From NCBI RefSeq assembly GCF_009708175.1, contig NZ_WMBB01000007.1:1-64000 (forward strand): a DNA stretch of 64,000 nt, read 5' to 3'. The notes under the pieces are model-generated. The model saw only the letters and a list, made by a program, of their open reading frames with translations, was not told where the DNA came from and searched no databases. Below are positions 41,357 to 63,912 of the stretch, one piece after another. How positions within the stretch are numbered: the first letter of the stretch is position 1; the number at the start of each line of letters is the position of its first letter. A program made the position numbers and the translations under genes. This stretch comes from Nocardia aurantiaca. Lineage in GTDB: Bacteria; Actinomycetota; Actinomycetes; Mycobacteriales; Mycobacteriaceae.

Positions 41357-42039
41357 ACGCCCACACCGAAGCCACCGATCCGTTCACCCTGTCCGATCCG
41401 GCAGCCGCCGCCATCCTGAGCGAGGTGCCGTTCCGGCGGTTCGCCGTCATCGGCGACTCCACCGCCGAAGGCACCGGCGACCCCTGGCCCGGCTACGAAA
41501 CCGTGCCCTGGGCAGATCGACTGGCACGCTGGCTGCTCGCCGCCCACCCCCGCACCGACTACCTCAACACCGGGAAGCGGGGTGCGCTCATCGCCGACGT
41601 GCACGCCTTGCAGCTGCCCGCGCTCGACGCATTCCGGCCGGATCTGGTCCATATCAGCTGCGGGGGGAACGACCTGTTCCTGCGCGAGGCGAACCTCACC
41701 GATGTCGAAGCCGCCCTCGACGACCTCTGCGCGCGAGTGGCCGCTACCGGGGCGCGGCTGTCGCTGTTCACCCTCGCCGACTCCTTCACCGGGCGCATGG
41801 CTCCCGTGCGTCCGCTGTTCGCCGGATTCGCCGAGGCCGTGCGCCGGGTCGCGCAGCGCCACGACGCCCTCCTCACCGAGTTCTGGGACCACCCCGCGCG
41901 CCTGCGCCCGAACTGGCTCTCGGCCGACCTCATCCACCTGACCATGGCCGGGCACGCCGTGGTCGCCGCCGAGATCGCCAAGAACCTGGCCCGCCACACC
42001 GCCCGCGAACTCCCGCCCGAACTCGCCCGACATCCCTAG
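41353..42039 (+). CDS. SGNH/GDSL-type hydrolase
   Basis: A 228-residue esterase or lipase. FAVIGDSTAEGTGDP holds the nucleophile Ser (block I), CGGNDLFLR the Asn (block III), and LIHLTMAGHAVVA the His (block V, with D three residues before). No signal peptide, so cytoplasmic. Its start overlaps the stop of the pump gene, so it is made with the pump and may inactivate or process the same toxic ester (inference). A hairpin follows the stop. Confidence 0.88.
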   Translation: MNAHTEATDPFTLSDPAAAAILSEVPFRRFAVIGDSTAEGTGDPWPGYETVPWADRLARWLLAAHPRTDYLNTGKRGALIADVHALQLPALDAFRPDLVHISCGGNDLFLREANLTDVEAALDDLCARVAATGARLSLFTLADSFTGRMAPVRPLFAGFAEAVRRVAQRHDALLTEFWDHPARLRPNWLSADLIHLTMAGHAVVAAEIAKNLARHTARELPPELARHP

Positions 42040-42058
42040 TGCGACGCCGGAAACGCCC

Positions 42059-42098
42059 GATGCCGCACAGGGTGCAGCCATGCGCCCTGTGCGGCATC
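42059..42098. terminator. Terminator between convergent genes
   Basis: GATGCCGCACAGGG and CCCTGTGCGGCATC form a perfect 14-bp stem with a 12-base loop; CTTT follows within three bases on the plus strand. Confidence 0.7.
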
Positions 42099-42154
42099 GC
42101 CTTTCGCGTCAGAAACCAGCTAGGGAGTTCTCGTGCTCACCGTCTCGCCCTCGA

Positions 42155-42505
42155 TCACTTCCACAGCGCCGCGATGAAGACGTCCAGGATCGCCAGCGCA
42201 CCGGACGCGTGCGTCATCCACGCCACCTCCTTGCCACGCTTGGCGTCCGCGCGGCCCATCTCGGCGAACGCCGCGACCAGCACGGCCACAACGAGTTTGG
42301 TGATGATCTTCGGCATGTTCGGTTCCTTGCCGAGCGAATGGATCGACTCGGCCATGCCCACCAGGATCACGCCGGTGAGGATCTGCACACGCGCGCCCCA
42401 CACCATCAGTTCCGACACCCGCGGCTGGGAGGCGACATACCCGCCGACCACCGCCGCCATACCGAGCAGATGAGCCGTCACCATGAGGTTGTAGACGAAG
42501 GTCAT
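42155..42505 (-). CDS. Small integral membrane protein
   Basis: A 116-residue protein with four hydrophobic helices, starting MTFVYNLMVTAHLLGMAAVVGG. A His (AHLLG) and polar residues in helices 2-3 are conserved-looking. It resembles uncharacterised actinobacterial membrane proteins of about the same length. ATG 42505 is used: on the minus strand a TACCGT box lies eight bases before it, so the message may be leaderless. Convergent with the SGNH hydrolase gene. The function is unknown. Confidence 0.65.
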   Translation of the reverse strand: MTFVYNLMVTAHLLGMAAVVGGYVASQPRVSELMVWGARVQILTGVILVGMAESIHSLGKEPNMPKIITKLVVAVLVAAFAEMGRADAKRGKEVAWMTHASGALAILDVFIAALWK

Positions 42506-42695
42506 GAGTGCACACGGTAATCCATCCGCCCGCGACAACGACAGCCGGTAGTACTCGCGGTTTTCCGCCACAGTGCGGACCGGTTGCCGGGTTTCACCCC
42601 CATTCGGCCCGGGTAGTCCTTTGTCAATTGGTCCCCGCGCGTCCGTGGCGGACCGCAGAGCGTCGTGGGCAGTGTGGCCGGCTAGGAGAGTTCAG

Positions 42696-43679
42696 GTGGC
42701 GGTTGTACTAGTGCTGCGAGCACGCGGGCTCGGTGATCTGCTCACCGCTGTTCCCGCGTTGCGCGCACTGCGCCGGGCCCGGCCCGACGACCACATCGCA
42801 CTCGCGGCGCCGCATCGCCTCAAACCCATCGTCGATCTCATCGCCTCCGTCGACGAGATGGTGCCCGTCAGCGACCCGGTCGGACTGCGCTGGGACCGTG
42901 CGGCGCCCACACTCGCGGTCAACCTGCACGGCGCGGGCACCGACGGCATCGTCGAACTCGCGCGCACCAAGCCCGAACGCATTCTCACCTACCGCAATCC
43001 GGCCTTTCCTGACCTGCCCGGCCCCCCTTGGCAACCCGAGATGCACGATGTGGACCGCTGGTGCCATCTGCTCGAATTCGACGGCATCGCCGCCGACCGG
43101 CGCAACCTCGGCCTGGTGCCGCCGGTCGCCACCACCAGCCACCGCGACGCCGTGGTCGTGCACATCGGCGCGGGCGCGGCCGCGCGGCGCTGGCCGCCCG
43201 ACCGGTTCGCGGCCGTGGTCCGACATTTGATGGTGCAGGATCGCGAAGTCGTGTTGACCGGCGACGACTCCGAACGCGACATCGCGCTCGGCGTCGCCTC
43301 CCGTGCGGGACTCTCACCGGCGCGAGTACTCGCCGGTCAGCAGAACCTCATCGAACTGGCCGCCACCGTCGCCGAATCCGCCCTCGTGGTGTGCGGCGAC
43401 ACCGGCGTCGCTCACCTGGCCACCGCCTTCGGCACCCGCACCGTCCTGCTCTTCGGCCCCAACCCGCCCAGTCGCAGCGGCCCACCCCCGCACCTGCTCG
43501 GCCGCCACGCCGTGCTCTGGGCCGGACAGACCGGCAACCCGGACGCCGACGGCATCGACCCCGGGCTCCTGAAGATCGGTGTCCCCGAAGTCGTCAACGC
43601 CGTCGACAAGCAACTCCGCAAACGGCCATGGCCCGGCACCGGCCGCCGCGCCCAACAGGCCTACCGGCGCGTCGGGTAG
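42696..43679 (+). CDS. Glycosyltransferase family 9 (heptosyltransferase-like)
   Basis: A 327-residue GT-B glycosyltransferase. VLRARGLGDLLTAVPALRALRRARP is the N-terminal acceptor-domain signature with the conserved Asp, and VVVHIGAGAAARRWPP, then LVVCGDTGVAHLATAFGTRTVLLFG form the nucleotide-sugar site. In Gram-negatives GT9 enzymes add heptose to LPS; actinobacterial members are of unknown acceptor, perhaps a cell-wall glycan. The GTG start at 42696 has AGGAG eight bases upstream. The C-terminus is Arg-rich. Confidence 0.85.
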   Translation: MAVVLVLRARGLGDLLTAVPALRALRRARPDDHIALAAPHRLKPIVDLIASVDEMVPVSDPVGLRWDRAAPTLAVNLHGAGTDGIVELARTKPERILTYRNPAFPDLPGPPWQPEMHDVDRWCHLLEFDGIAADRRNLGLVPPVATTSHRDAVVVHIGAGAAARRWPPDRFAAVVRHLMVQDREVVLTGDDSERDIALGVASRAGLSPARVLAGQQNLIELAATVAESALVVCGDTGVAHLATAFGTRTVLLFGPNPPSRSGPPPHLLGRHAVLWAGQTGNPDADGIDPGLLKIGVPEVVNAVDKQLRKRPWPGTGRRAQQAYRRVG

Positions 43680-43948
43680 CTCACAGCGTGTCCGCCGCGC
43701 TGCCGGCAGGCAAGGGCCGACTCTGATCCCGTTGCGCGGCACCCGGAATCAGGGCGGCCATCACCGGGGCGACACCCGCGAGTTCGGGAAGGGCCGGGCC
43801 ATTGCGCCAGAGCGATCGCCCCGATGACGGTCGCAGCGGCGGGAAGCCGTTCGAGATGGTCGTGCTCATACCGTGGAGGCCGCCCTCATACCCGGGTACT
43901 ACGTGACGACCCCACCGCCGGGGGACGTGGTATGCGGAATCGCGGACC

Positions 43949-43954
43949 TAGCGT
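43949..43954 (+). promoter_or_regulatory. -10 box of a probable leaderless transcript
   Basis: TAGCGT ends seven bases before the ATG at 43962 with no ribosome binding site between them. Confidence 0.4.
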
Positions 43955-43961
43955 CGCCGTC

Positions 43962-45014
43962 ATGACCACGCTCGATCGTCCGACGCTCGCGCCGCTCACC
44001 GCTCCCGCCCGCCGACCGCACCGCCCCCTGCTCGTCACCACCGCGTCCATGGCAGCCCTGGCCGTATTCTCCCTGTGCGCCATGGCCTTCGACGACCGCA
44101 TGCTGCTGGGCGAATCGGTATGGCTCAAGCCCCTCAAGTTCGCCATCGCCATGGCCCTCTATTGCGGCACCCTGGCCTGGCTGGTGTCGTTCCCGCACCG
44201 CGGGCGGCGGCTGACCTGGTGGATGGGCACCGTTTTCGCCGCCACCAGCATCGTGGATGTCGGATTCGTGGTGGTACAGGCCGCGCGCGGCACCTTCAGC
44301 CACTTCAACACCCAGCACGACGCGGTCAACACCGTCGGCCAATGGGTGTTCATGACCGGCGTGCCGGGACTGTTCCTCGCGAATCTCGTGATCGCCGTGA
44401 CCCTTTCGTGGCAGCGCATCACCGACCGGCCCACCTCGCTGGCGATCAGGGCGGGCCTGGGCATCGCGGTATTCGGCATGGCACTGGGCTACACCATGGG
44501 CTTCAGCGGCGAACAGCAGACCACCGACGCCTACGGTCATCCCGTGCGCCTGGGCGCGGGCCACACCTTCATCAGCGGGCAGCCCGCCGTCCGCGACGGG
44601 ATCGAGGGCATGCCGGTCACGCACTGGAGCACCGCGGGCGGCGATATGCGGATCGCGCACTTCGCGGGCCTGCACGGTATTCAACTGCTCATCGTGGCCG
44701 CCGTCGTGCTCGCACGACTGGCCCCGACCGTAAACTGGCTGCGCGCCGAACGCACCCGCACCCGACTGGTCGGGGTGCTGGCGCTCGGTTATACCGGCCT
44801 GGTGGCGCTGCTGGTGTGGCAGGCGTTGCGCGGGCAGCCGGTGACCCGGCCCGACGGTGAAACCCTCACCGCCCTCATCCTTGTCGCCGCCGTCACCGCG
44901 CTCGGCATCGGCCTCGTCCACGCGCTCAGCCTCCGCGCCCGGCGGCCCGGCCGCCACGCCGCGGTCAGCGCAGCCGTTCGGCCTCACGCGTCAGTGCCAC
45001 CAATGTCGCGGTGA
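43962..45014 (+). CDS. Polytopic membrane protein of unknown function
   Basis: A 350-residue protein with about eight hydrophobic helices. Recognisable stretches are GESVWLKPLKFAIAMALYCGTLAW, HRGRRLTWWMGTVFAATSIVDVG, SHFNTQHDAVNTVGQWVFM and FAGLHGIQLLI. His in helices and loops could bind haem or metal. I know similar uncharacterised proteins in actinobacteria but no function. The start is chosen for the TANNNT box. The 3' end overlaps the end of the convergent zinc-ribbon gene by 50 bases. Confidence 0.65.
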   Translation: MTTLDRPTLAPLTAPARRPHRPLLVTTASMAALAVFSLCAMAFDDRMLLGESVWLKPLKFAIAMALYCGTLAWLVSFPHRGRRLTWWMGTVFAATSIVDVGFVVVQAARGTFSHFNTQHDAVNTVGQWVFMTGVPGLFLANLVIAVTLSWQRITDRPTSLAIRAGLGIAVFGMALGYTMGFSGEQQTTDAYGHPVRLGAGHTFISGQPAVRDGIEGMPVTHWSTAGGDMRIAHFAGLHGIQLLIVAAVVLARLAPTVNWLRAERTRTRLVGVLALGYTGLVALLVWQALRGQPVTRPDGETLTALILVAAVTALGIGLVHALSLRARRPGRHAAVSAAVRPHASVPPMSR

Positions 45015-45291
45015 GATCGGCCAGTTCGACCATCTCCGCGCCCTCCGCGACCGCCGTGGCCACATCCTCGGCGGCGCAGCGGGCAGCGAACCAGCGGTCG
45101 GACAGATCCGACACCTCCTGAGCACTCAGTACCACCGAATCCTCGGGAATACCGGTGCCCTTCACGCTGTTTCGATGCTCGTACGCCCGCTGGCGACACG
45201 ATTGTCGGCAATACCGCCGGCGGCGTCCGATCTCCGATTCGGCGATCTCCCGCCCGCACCACTGGCAGCAGGACAGCACGCGTCGAGACAT
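44965..45291 (-). CDS. Small protein with N-terminal zinc ribbon
   Basis: A 108-residue protein. The N-terminus SCCQWCGREI (CxxC) and RRYCRQSCRQRAYEHR (C-x3-C) form a likely zinc-binding knuckle. The C-terminal half is a charged helix. Actinobacterial relatives with the same RRYCRQSCRQRAYE stretch are common but uncharacterised, probably nucleic-acid binding. A TAATGT box on the minus strand lies eight bases before the ATG. Its end overlaps the convergent membrane-protein gene by 50 bases. Confidence 0.7.
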   Translation of the reverse strand: MSRRVLSCCQWCGREIAESEIGRRRRYCRQSCRQRAYEHRNSVKGTGIPEDSVVLSAQEVSDLSDRWFAARCAAEDVATAVAEGAEMVELADLTATLVALTREAERLR

Positions 45292-45390
45292 GGTCCGTCA
45301 CATTAGCGGTTTGCGGCCGCGACCGGGCGGAAGGGCACGCCGCGGTGAGGGCGCCGCGGCGGACGAGTAGGATGTCAGGGTTCTCCCACG

Positions 45391-45416
45391 GGAACCAACA
45401 CGTGCGCGGCTGCGTT
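45391..45416 (+). promoter_or_regulatory. SigR/SigH/SigE-type promoter of rbpA
   Basis: GGAAC (45391-45395) and GTT (45414-45416) are separated by 18 bases, fitting the GGAAY-N18/19-GTT consensus of actinobacterial thiol- and envelope-stress sigma factors. In Streptomyces, rbpA is under SigR. It lies about 70 bases upstream of the rbpA start. Confidence 0.6.
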
Positions 45417-45486
45417 GACTGTAGGTAGCGCAGCTGCAGAAACACTGATGTAGAACATTGCCGACAGGCGAGAAGGGACCGCACTC

Positions 45487-45822
45487 ATGGCAGATCGCGT
45501 ACTCCGGGGGTCTCGGCTCGGAGCGGTGAGCTACGAGACCGATCGCGACCACGACCTGGCGCCGCGTCGGATGGCGCGGTACCGCACCGACAACGGCGAG
45601 GAATTCGATGTTCCCTTCGCCGACGACGCCGAAATCCCCCCGACCTGGCTGTGCCGCAACGGCCAGGAGGGCATCCTGCTCGAAGGCACCACGCAGGAGC
45701 CCAAGAAGGTCAAGCCGCCGCGCACCCACTGGGACATGCTGCTGGAGCGTCGCAGCAAGGAAGAGCTCGAGGAGCTCCTGCAGGAGCGCATGGAGCTGCT
45801 CAAGACCCGCCGTCGCGGCTGA
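45487..45822 (+). CDS. rbpA: RNA polymerase-binding protein RbpA
   Basis: A 111-residue transcription factor that binds sigma region 2 and the polymerase and stabilises open complexes; it also influences rifampicin tolerance. MADRVLRGSRLGAVSYETD is the N-terminal tail, RYRTDNGEEFDVPFADDAEIP, WLCRNGQEGIL the core domain, and HWDMLLERRSKEELEELL the sigma-interaction helix. The whole length matches the family. GAAGGGA lies before the ATG. It has a stress-type promoter motif upstream and a hairpin after the stop. Confidence 0.97.
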   Translation: MADRVLRGSRLGAVSYETDRDHDLAPRRMARYRTDNGEEFDVPFADDAEIPPTWLCRNGQEGILLEGTTQEPKKVKPPRTHWDMLLERRSKEELEELLQERMELLKTRRRG

Positions 45823-45840
45823 GCACAGCCACCACGGGCA

Positions 45841-45873
45841 AGGGCCCCGCACCACGTTGGTGCGAGGCCTTTC
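45841..45873 (+). terminator. Terminator after rbpA
   Basis: GGCC-C-CGCACCA pairs with TGGTGCG-A-GGCC around a CGT loop (one internal mismatch) and is followed by TTT. Confidence 0.7.
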
Positions 45874-45968
45874 TCATTGCGGGGTCAGTGTGGTGAGCCG
45901 TCGTGTGCGGCAAGCAGATTGGCGGCCGGATCGTCGGATTCCGTGACCGATCGACGGGTCGAGCAGGC

Positions 45969-45991
45969 CGGGCAGCTTGGCGCGCTGCCCG
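45969..45991 (-). terminator. Terminator after the NRPS-ABC operon
   Basis: GGGCAGC (45970-45976) and GCTGCCC (45984-45990) plus one flanking pair form an 8-bp perfect stem just beyond the permease stop. Confidence 0.5.
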
Positions 45992-45998
45992 CGCCCGC

Positions 45999-46877
45999 TC
46001 AGTGACTGGCCACCTTCCGGTACCGCAGCAGGGCGATCGGCACCGCGACCGCGAGGATGGCCAGCGAGCAGTAGAGCGAGTATTCGACGCAGTGGTCGGC
46101 GGGCCATCCGCGCGCCGGTGTGAACGACGGCGGGGAGCCGTTGCCGAACAGCTTGCGCCCGGCAGCCGACACCGCGGTGATCGGATTCCAGGCCGCTACC
46201 GTGCGCAGCGGCCCGGGCAGCGTCTCCCCGGAGATGAACGCCGAAGAGATGAAGGTCAGCGGGAAGAGCCAGATGAGACCGGCGCTCTGAGCCACCTCGA
46301 CGCTCGGCGAGATGAGCCCGGTGATCGCGCCGACCCACGACATGGCGAAGGCGAACAGCAGAATCACACCGAACGCCAGCACCGCGTCCATGACCGCCCC
46401 GTTGATCCGCCAGCCGACCGCATACCCGCAGGCCACCATCACCGCCAGCGCCAGGATATTGACCACCAGGTCCGACAGGGTGCGGCCCATCAGCACCGCC
46501 AGCCGCGACATGGGCAGCGTCCGCATCCGGTCGATGATGCCCTTGTGCAGGTCGTTGGCCAGGCCGACGGTGGTGAACGCGGCGTTGAAAGCGACTGTCT
46601 GCGTGAAGATTCCGGCGAGCAGGAACTCCCGGTACTGGCTGCCGCCCAGCGATGCGCCGAAGATGTAGGCGAACAGGAATACGAACATCAGCGGCTGGAT
46701 GGTGGCCGTCACCAGCAGGGTCGGCACCCGCAGAATGGTCAGCAGGTTGCGGTACGCCACGATCGCCGAGTCGCGCACCACCCGGGGTAGCAGGATGGCG
46801 GGCCCCTCGACGCGCTGAGGGTCGGGCTCCTGCGCGGGTGGCGCGGGGGCTTCCGGTTCGGCGGGGAGGGTCGTCAC
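45999..46877 (-). CDS. ABC-2 type permease (DrrB-like)
   Basis: A 292-residue permease with six hydrophobic segments after a Pro-rich start. RVVRDSAIVAYRNLLTILRVP, then LPMSRLAVLMGRTLSDLVVN and the terminal SSAFISGETLPGPLRTVAAWNPIT are typical of the daunorubicin-resistance DrrB/DrrC export family. It pairs with the ATPase gene immediately upstream: the GTG start overlaps the ATPase stop (GTGA). With the NRPS upstream, it probably exports the peptide product and gives self-protection. Confidence 0.9.
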   Translation of the reverse strand: MTTLPAEPEAPAPPAQEPDPQRVEGPAILLPRVVRDSAIVAYRNLLTILRVPTLLVTATIQPLMFVFLFAYIFGASLGGSQYREFLLAGIFTQTVAFNAAFTTVGLANDLHKGIIDRMRTLPMSRLAVLMGRTLSDLVVNILALAVMVACGYAVGWRINGAVMDAVLAFGVILLFAFAMSWVGAITGLISPSVEVAQSAGLIWLFPLTFISSAFISGETLPGPLRTVAAWNPITAVSAAGRKLFGNGSPPSFTPARGWPADHCVEYSLYCSLAILAVAVPIALLRYRKVASH

Positions 46878-47862
46878 GACAGGATCTCCTCTTGGACTGA
46901 CTCGCGTGCGGGGACTTCCGGTTTGCGGTCGGCGGATTTGCCGGTGAGGGACAGGAATACGTCGTCGAGGGTGGGCCGGTGCACAGCGGCGTCGACCACG
47001 TGCACCCCGGCGTCGTCGAGGCGGCGCAGCGCCTCCACCATGGTGCGGGTGCCGTCGCCGACCACCACGGCGACCGCGTCGGCGCCCTCGTCGTATTCGG
47101 GTTCGCCGATGCCCACCTCGCCCAGCACCTTCCGCGCGGGGGCGGCATCCTGACCGGCGGCGAGGGTGACGGTGAGCTTGTCGCCGCCGATGGAGGTCTT
47201 GAGTTCGTCGGCCGACCCGCGGGCGATGACGCGCCCGCGGTCGATGACGGTGATGCGGTCGGCGAGGAGGTCGGCCTCCTCCAGGTACTGGGTAGTGAGC
47301 AGCACGGTGGTGCCGTCGTCGACGAGTTCGCCGATGACCCGCCACATGTCGAGGCGGCCGTGCGGATCCAGCCCGGTGGTGGGCTCGTCCAGTACGACCA
47401 CCGGCGGCCGGCACACCAGCGCCCCCGCCAGGTCGAGCCGCCGAACCATACCGCCGGAGTACGTGCCCGCCCGCCGTCCGGCCGCATGGTCGAGGCCGAG
47501 GGCGGCGAGCAGTTCGGTGGCGCGTTCGGCGGCCCGCTTGTGGTTCATGCCGTACAGCCTGGCCACCATGCGCAGGTTCTCGAATCCGGTAAGGTTGGCG
47601 TCGATGGCCGCGTACTGGCCCGACAGACCGATCCGGGTGCGGGCGCGGGCCGGATGCTTCAGCACGTCCACACCCGCGATGCGCACCGAGCCCGCGCTCG
47701 CGCGTAACAGGGTGGTGACGATGCGGACCGTGGTCGTCTTGCCCGCACCATTGGGCCCGAGCAAACCCATCACCGTGCCACGCGGGATCTCCAGATCGAT
47801 CCCGTCGAGCACCCGCACCTTGCCGTAATACTTCACCAGTCCTTGGACTTCCACGGCCAAAC

Positions 47863-47866
<4 letters not shown>
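46874..47866 (-). CDS. ABC transporter ATPase (DrrA-like)
   Basis: A 330-residue ATPase. Walker A GLLGPNGAGKTTTVR, Q-loop LSGQYAAID, signature TYSGGMVRRLDLA (SGG in place of the common SGGQ), Walker B PPVVVLDEPTTGLD and the switch His replaced by Gln in LLTTQYLEEAD, a feature of DrrA proteins. The C-terminal ~90 residues are the DrrA-type regulatory extension. The ATG overlaps the NRPS stop (ATGA), so it is translationally coupled to the 13.7-kb NRPS gene. Confidence 0.92.
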
Positions 47867-61536
<13,670 letters not shown>

Positions 61537-61926
61537 CAAAAAACTCCGTTCTGCCGCTGTAGACGCAACTCCCCGAGCCCCGAAAGTGGTCACCGCGTCC
61601 TGGGTGTCCGGCGTTCGCGCGCATGCGCGAGCCGTAGGACGTGATCCACGCCCTATGATTCGGAGCATCCCGCCGAGCGGATCGGTGGTGATCTCGAGTT
61701 GCCCGCAACCAACAGCGTTGACGGAACGAAGATTGTTGTTCAGTTACCTCATAGCGAACCTCAGGATGGTCGCTGAATTCACACAAGGAAACCGCACGAA
61801 CTCGGGCGTATCGAACAAGCCCGAGCCGGAGCCGGCGAACGAACGTCGCCGATGCGGGACGGCCCTCTCACACGTTCCCGCTGGGTAATCCACCGGAAGG
61901 CTTCTCCGCCTGCCGGCCCGCCGGTT
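61537..61926. other. Leader region of the NRPS operon
   Basis: About 390 bases between the lnt stop and the NRPS start, both on the minus strand. It should hold the NRPS promoter. Repeated ACCTCA motifs occur near 61745-61765, but they do not match an IdeR iron box well. No gene encoding the dolichol-phosphate-mannose synthase expected after lnt is present. Confidence 0.5.
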
Positions 61927-63912
61927 TCACATGATGCGCGACCGACGTCGGATGAGCGCCGCCACAGTGGCGGCCGCAGCCAGAATACACAAGAGCACCT
62001 CCGGCGCGGGACCCAACCGCGTCGCGAGTGTCGTGTCGTCCCGCAGCGGCAGCCTCGCCACCAGCGCCGCCGGCTCGAACTGCGGCGTCTGCTGCCGGAT
62101 CACGCCGTCGGCGGTGATCATGGCGCTGACGCCGGTGGTCGCCGAGACCACCACCGCGCGACCGTGCTCCACCGCGCGGACACGTGACATGGCCAGCTGC
62201 TGATAGGTCATCTCGCTGCGGCCGAAGGTGGCGTTGTTGGTCGGCACGGCGAGGATCTGCGCGCCGGCGCGGACCGATTCCTCGAAGGCGCGATCGAAGA
62301 CCACCTCATAGCAGGTGGCCACGCCGATGGCGAGCGGGTCGCCGCCGGAGACGGGCCGCACGCGCACGACGCCGTCGCCCGCACCGGGGACGAAATAGCC
62401 TGCACGGTCGGCGTATTCGGAGAAGTGCCGGAAGAAGTTGCGGTACGGGAGATATTCGCCGAAGGGCTGGATGATCTTCTTGTCGTGGCGCTCCCCCGGT
62501 CCGGCGTCGCCGTTCCAGACGATGACCGAGTTGGTGGTGGTGCGGTCGTCGTTGACGAGTACCGCGCCGACCAGGATCGGGGCCTTCACATCCTTGGACG
62601 CCTGCGAGATCTCCTGGGCCGCATCCTCATTGCGCAGGGGATCGATATCGGAGGAGTTCTCCGGCCAGATCACCACGTCCGGCCGGGGGGCCTTCCCGGC
62701 CGCGATGTCGCGGGCGAGTTCCTCGGTGCGCTTGACGTGATTGTCGAGAACCGCGCGCCGCTGGGCATTGAAGTCCAGGCCCAGACGCGGCACGCTGCCC
62801 TGGATGGCGGCGACCGTGATCGGCCGGTTGCCGTCCTCCGGGCCGGGCAGCGCGCTCCGGAGGATCACTCCGGTGAGGGGAACTATAGCCACAAGCATTG
62901 CCGCAGCAACAATCCGGTTCCACGATATGGGACGGACGGCTTTCCATCTGGGAGAATTCGCCGTGGCGCTGGCAACTTCTCCGCTATCTTTTATGGTCGT
63001 GGTGAACCGGCGCGGCACATCGACCGCGAGCCAGGCCAGCCCGGTGCCGGTGAGCGCCACCGCGAAACTCACCACCGGCGCGCCGCCGATCATCGCGTAC
63101 GGCAGATACCAGCCGTCGGCCTGCCCGAAAGCCAGCTTCCCCCAGGGAAACCCGCCGAACGGGAAGCTCGAGCGCGCCCACTCGGTGAGCGACCACACCG
63201 TCGCCACCCACAGCGGCCATCCCGGCAACGTCGCCACCCACCGGGTCAGCAGCCCGAAAAACCCGACATACAAGGCACACACCGTCGACAGCGCGAGCCA
63301 TGGCATCGGCCCCACATAAATCCCCGTCCACGGCAGCAACGGTACGAAGAACGCCAGCCCCGCCGCGAAACCGAGCCCGAATCCCCCACGCGCCCGGCGT
63401 GTTCCACGTACGGCGAGGGTCAGCACCGCGATGCCGACCGGAGCCAGGAGCCACAGGGTCCGAGGCGGGAAACTGACGTAGAGCAGCAGTCCCGCGACGA
63501 CCGCCGCGAGCAACCGCGTCAACCGCGACCATGTCGCGACGACCGCGACCACCCGTGCCGCCACTTGCGGCCGATCCTCCGGCCGGAACGCGGCCCGGGT
63601 GGCGGTCGAAACGCCACCGCCCACATCGCCTTCCGGTACGGTGCCGCCCGGGCCACGGGCCGTGTCACCGCCGCTGGGGCCCGTGGCCGATGCCGCCATG
63701 GGACTCGATTCAGCGTCGGGCGTACCGGTCTTCTCGACCGGGCCGAAGTCAGCGGCCGATGCTCCTGGACCGGTGGCGTCCTCCGTGTCGGAGCCGACGA
63801 TCACGGCACTCCCGGGATTCGGTGTGCCGGAAGCGCGGTCGCGCCCGGCGGCGTCGGCCACCCCCGAAGGCTGTGGGCCGGCGGTGTTTTCAGGGTCTGG
63901 CTCAGGCTTCAT
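61927..63912 (-). CDS. lnt: Apolipoprotein N-acyltransferase
   Basis: A 661-residue membrane enzyme that adds the third acyl chain to the N-terminal Cys of lipoproteins. A Pro/Gly/Ala-rich N-terminal extension of about 110 residues precedes about seven hydrophobic segments (130-355) and a nitrilase domain outside the membrane. The catalytic triad is E418 (IWPENSSD), K478 (HDKKIIQPFGEYLP) and C534 (GVATCYEVVFD). A last hydrophobic helix ends in RRRSRIM. In mycobacteria it is fused to Ppm1; here it is separate. The ATG at 63912 overlaps the end of the upstream gene; a GTG at 63927 would add five residues. Confidence 0.93.
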   Translation of the reverse strand: MKPEPDPENTAGPQPSGVADAAGRDRASGTPNPGSAVIVGSDTEDATGPGASAADFGPVEKTGTPDAESSPMAASATGPSGGDTARGPGGTVPEGDVGGGVSTATRAAFRPEDRPQVAARVVAVVATWSRLTRLLAAVVAGLLLYVSFPPRTLWLLAPVGIAVLTLAVRGTRRARGGFGLGFAAGLAFFVPLLPWTGIYVGPMPWLALSTVCALYVGFFGLLTRWVATLPGWPLWVATVWSLTEWARSSFPFGGFPWGKLAFGQADGWYLPYAMIGGAPVVSFAVALTGTGLAWLAVDVPRRFTTTIKDSGEVASATANSPRWKAVRPISWNRIVAAAMLVAIVPLTGVILRSALPGPEDGNRPITVAAIQGSVPRLGLDFNAQRRAVLDNHVKRTEELARDIAAGKAPRPDVVIWPENSSDIDPLRNEDAAQEISQASKDVKAPILVGAVLVNDDRTTTNSVIVWNGDAGPGERHDKKIIQPFGEYLPYRNFFRHFSEYADRAGYFVPGAGDGVVRVRPVSGGDPLAIGVATCYEVVFDRAFEESVRAGAQILAVPTNNATFGRSEMTYQQLAMSRVRAVEHGRAVVVSATTGVSAMITADGVIRQQTPQFEPAALVARLPLRDDTTLATRLGPAPEVLLCILAAAATVAALIRRRSRIM

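Noticed and set aside
61537..61668. A 44-residue upstream extension of the NRPS
   Set aside because: The start at 61536 has a ribosome site, and the extension has no condensation-domain similarity.
61735..61770. Possible IdeR iron box before the NRPS operon, from the repeated ACCTCA motifs
   Set aside because: Only half of the consensus fits and the second arm is in the wrong orientation; no siderophore genes are nearby.
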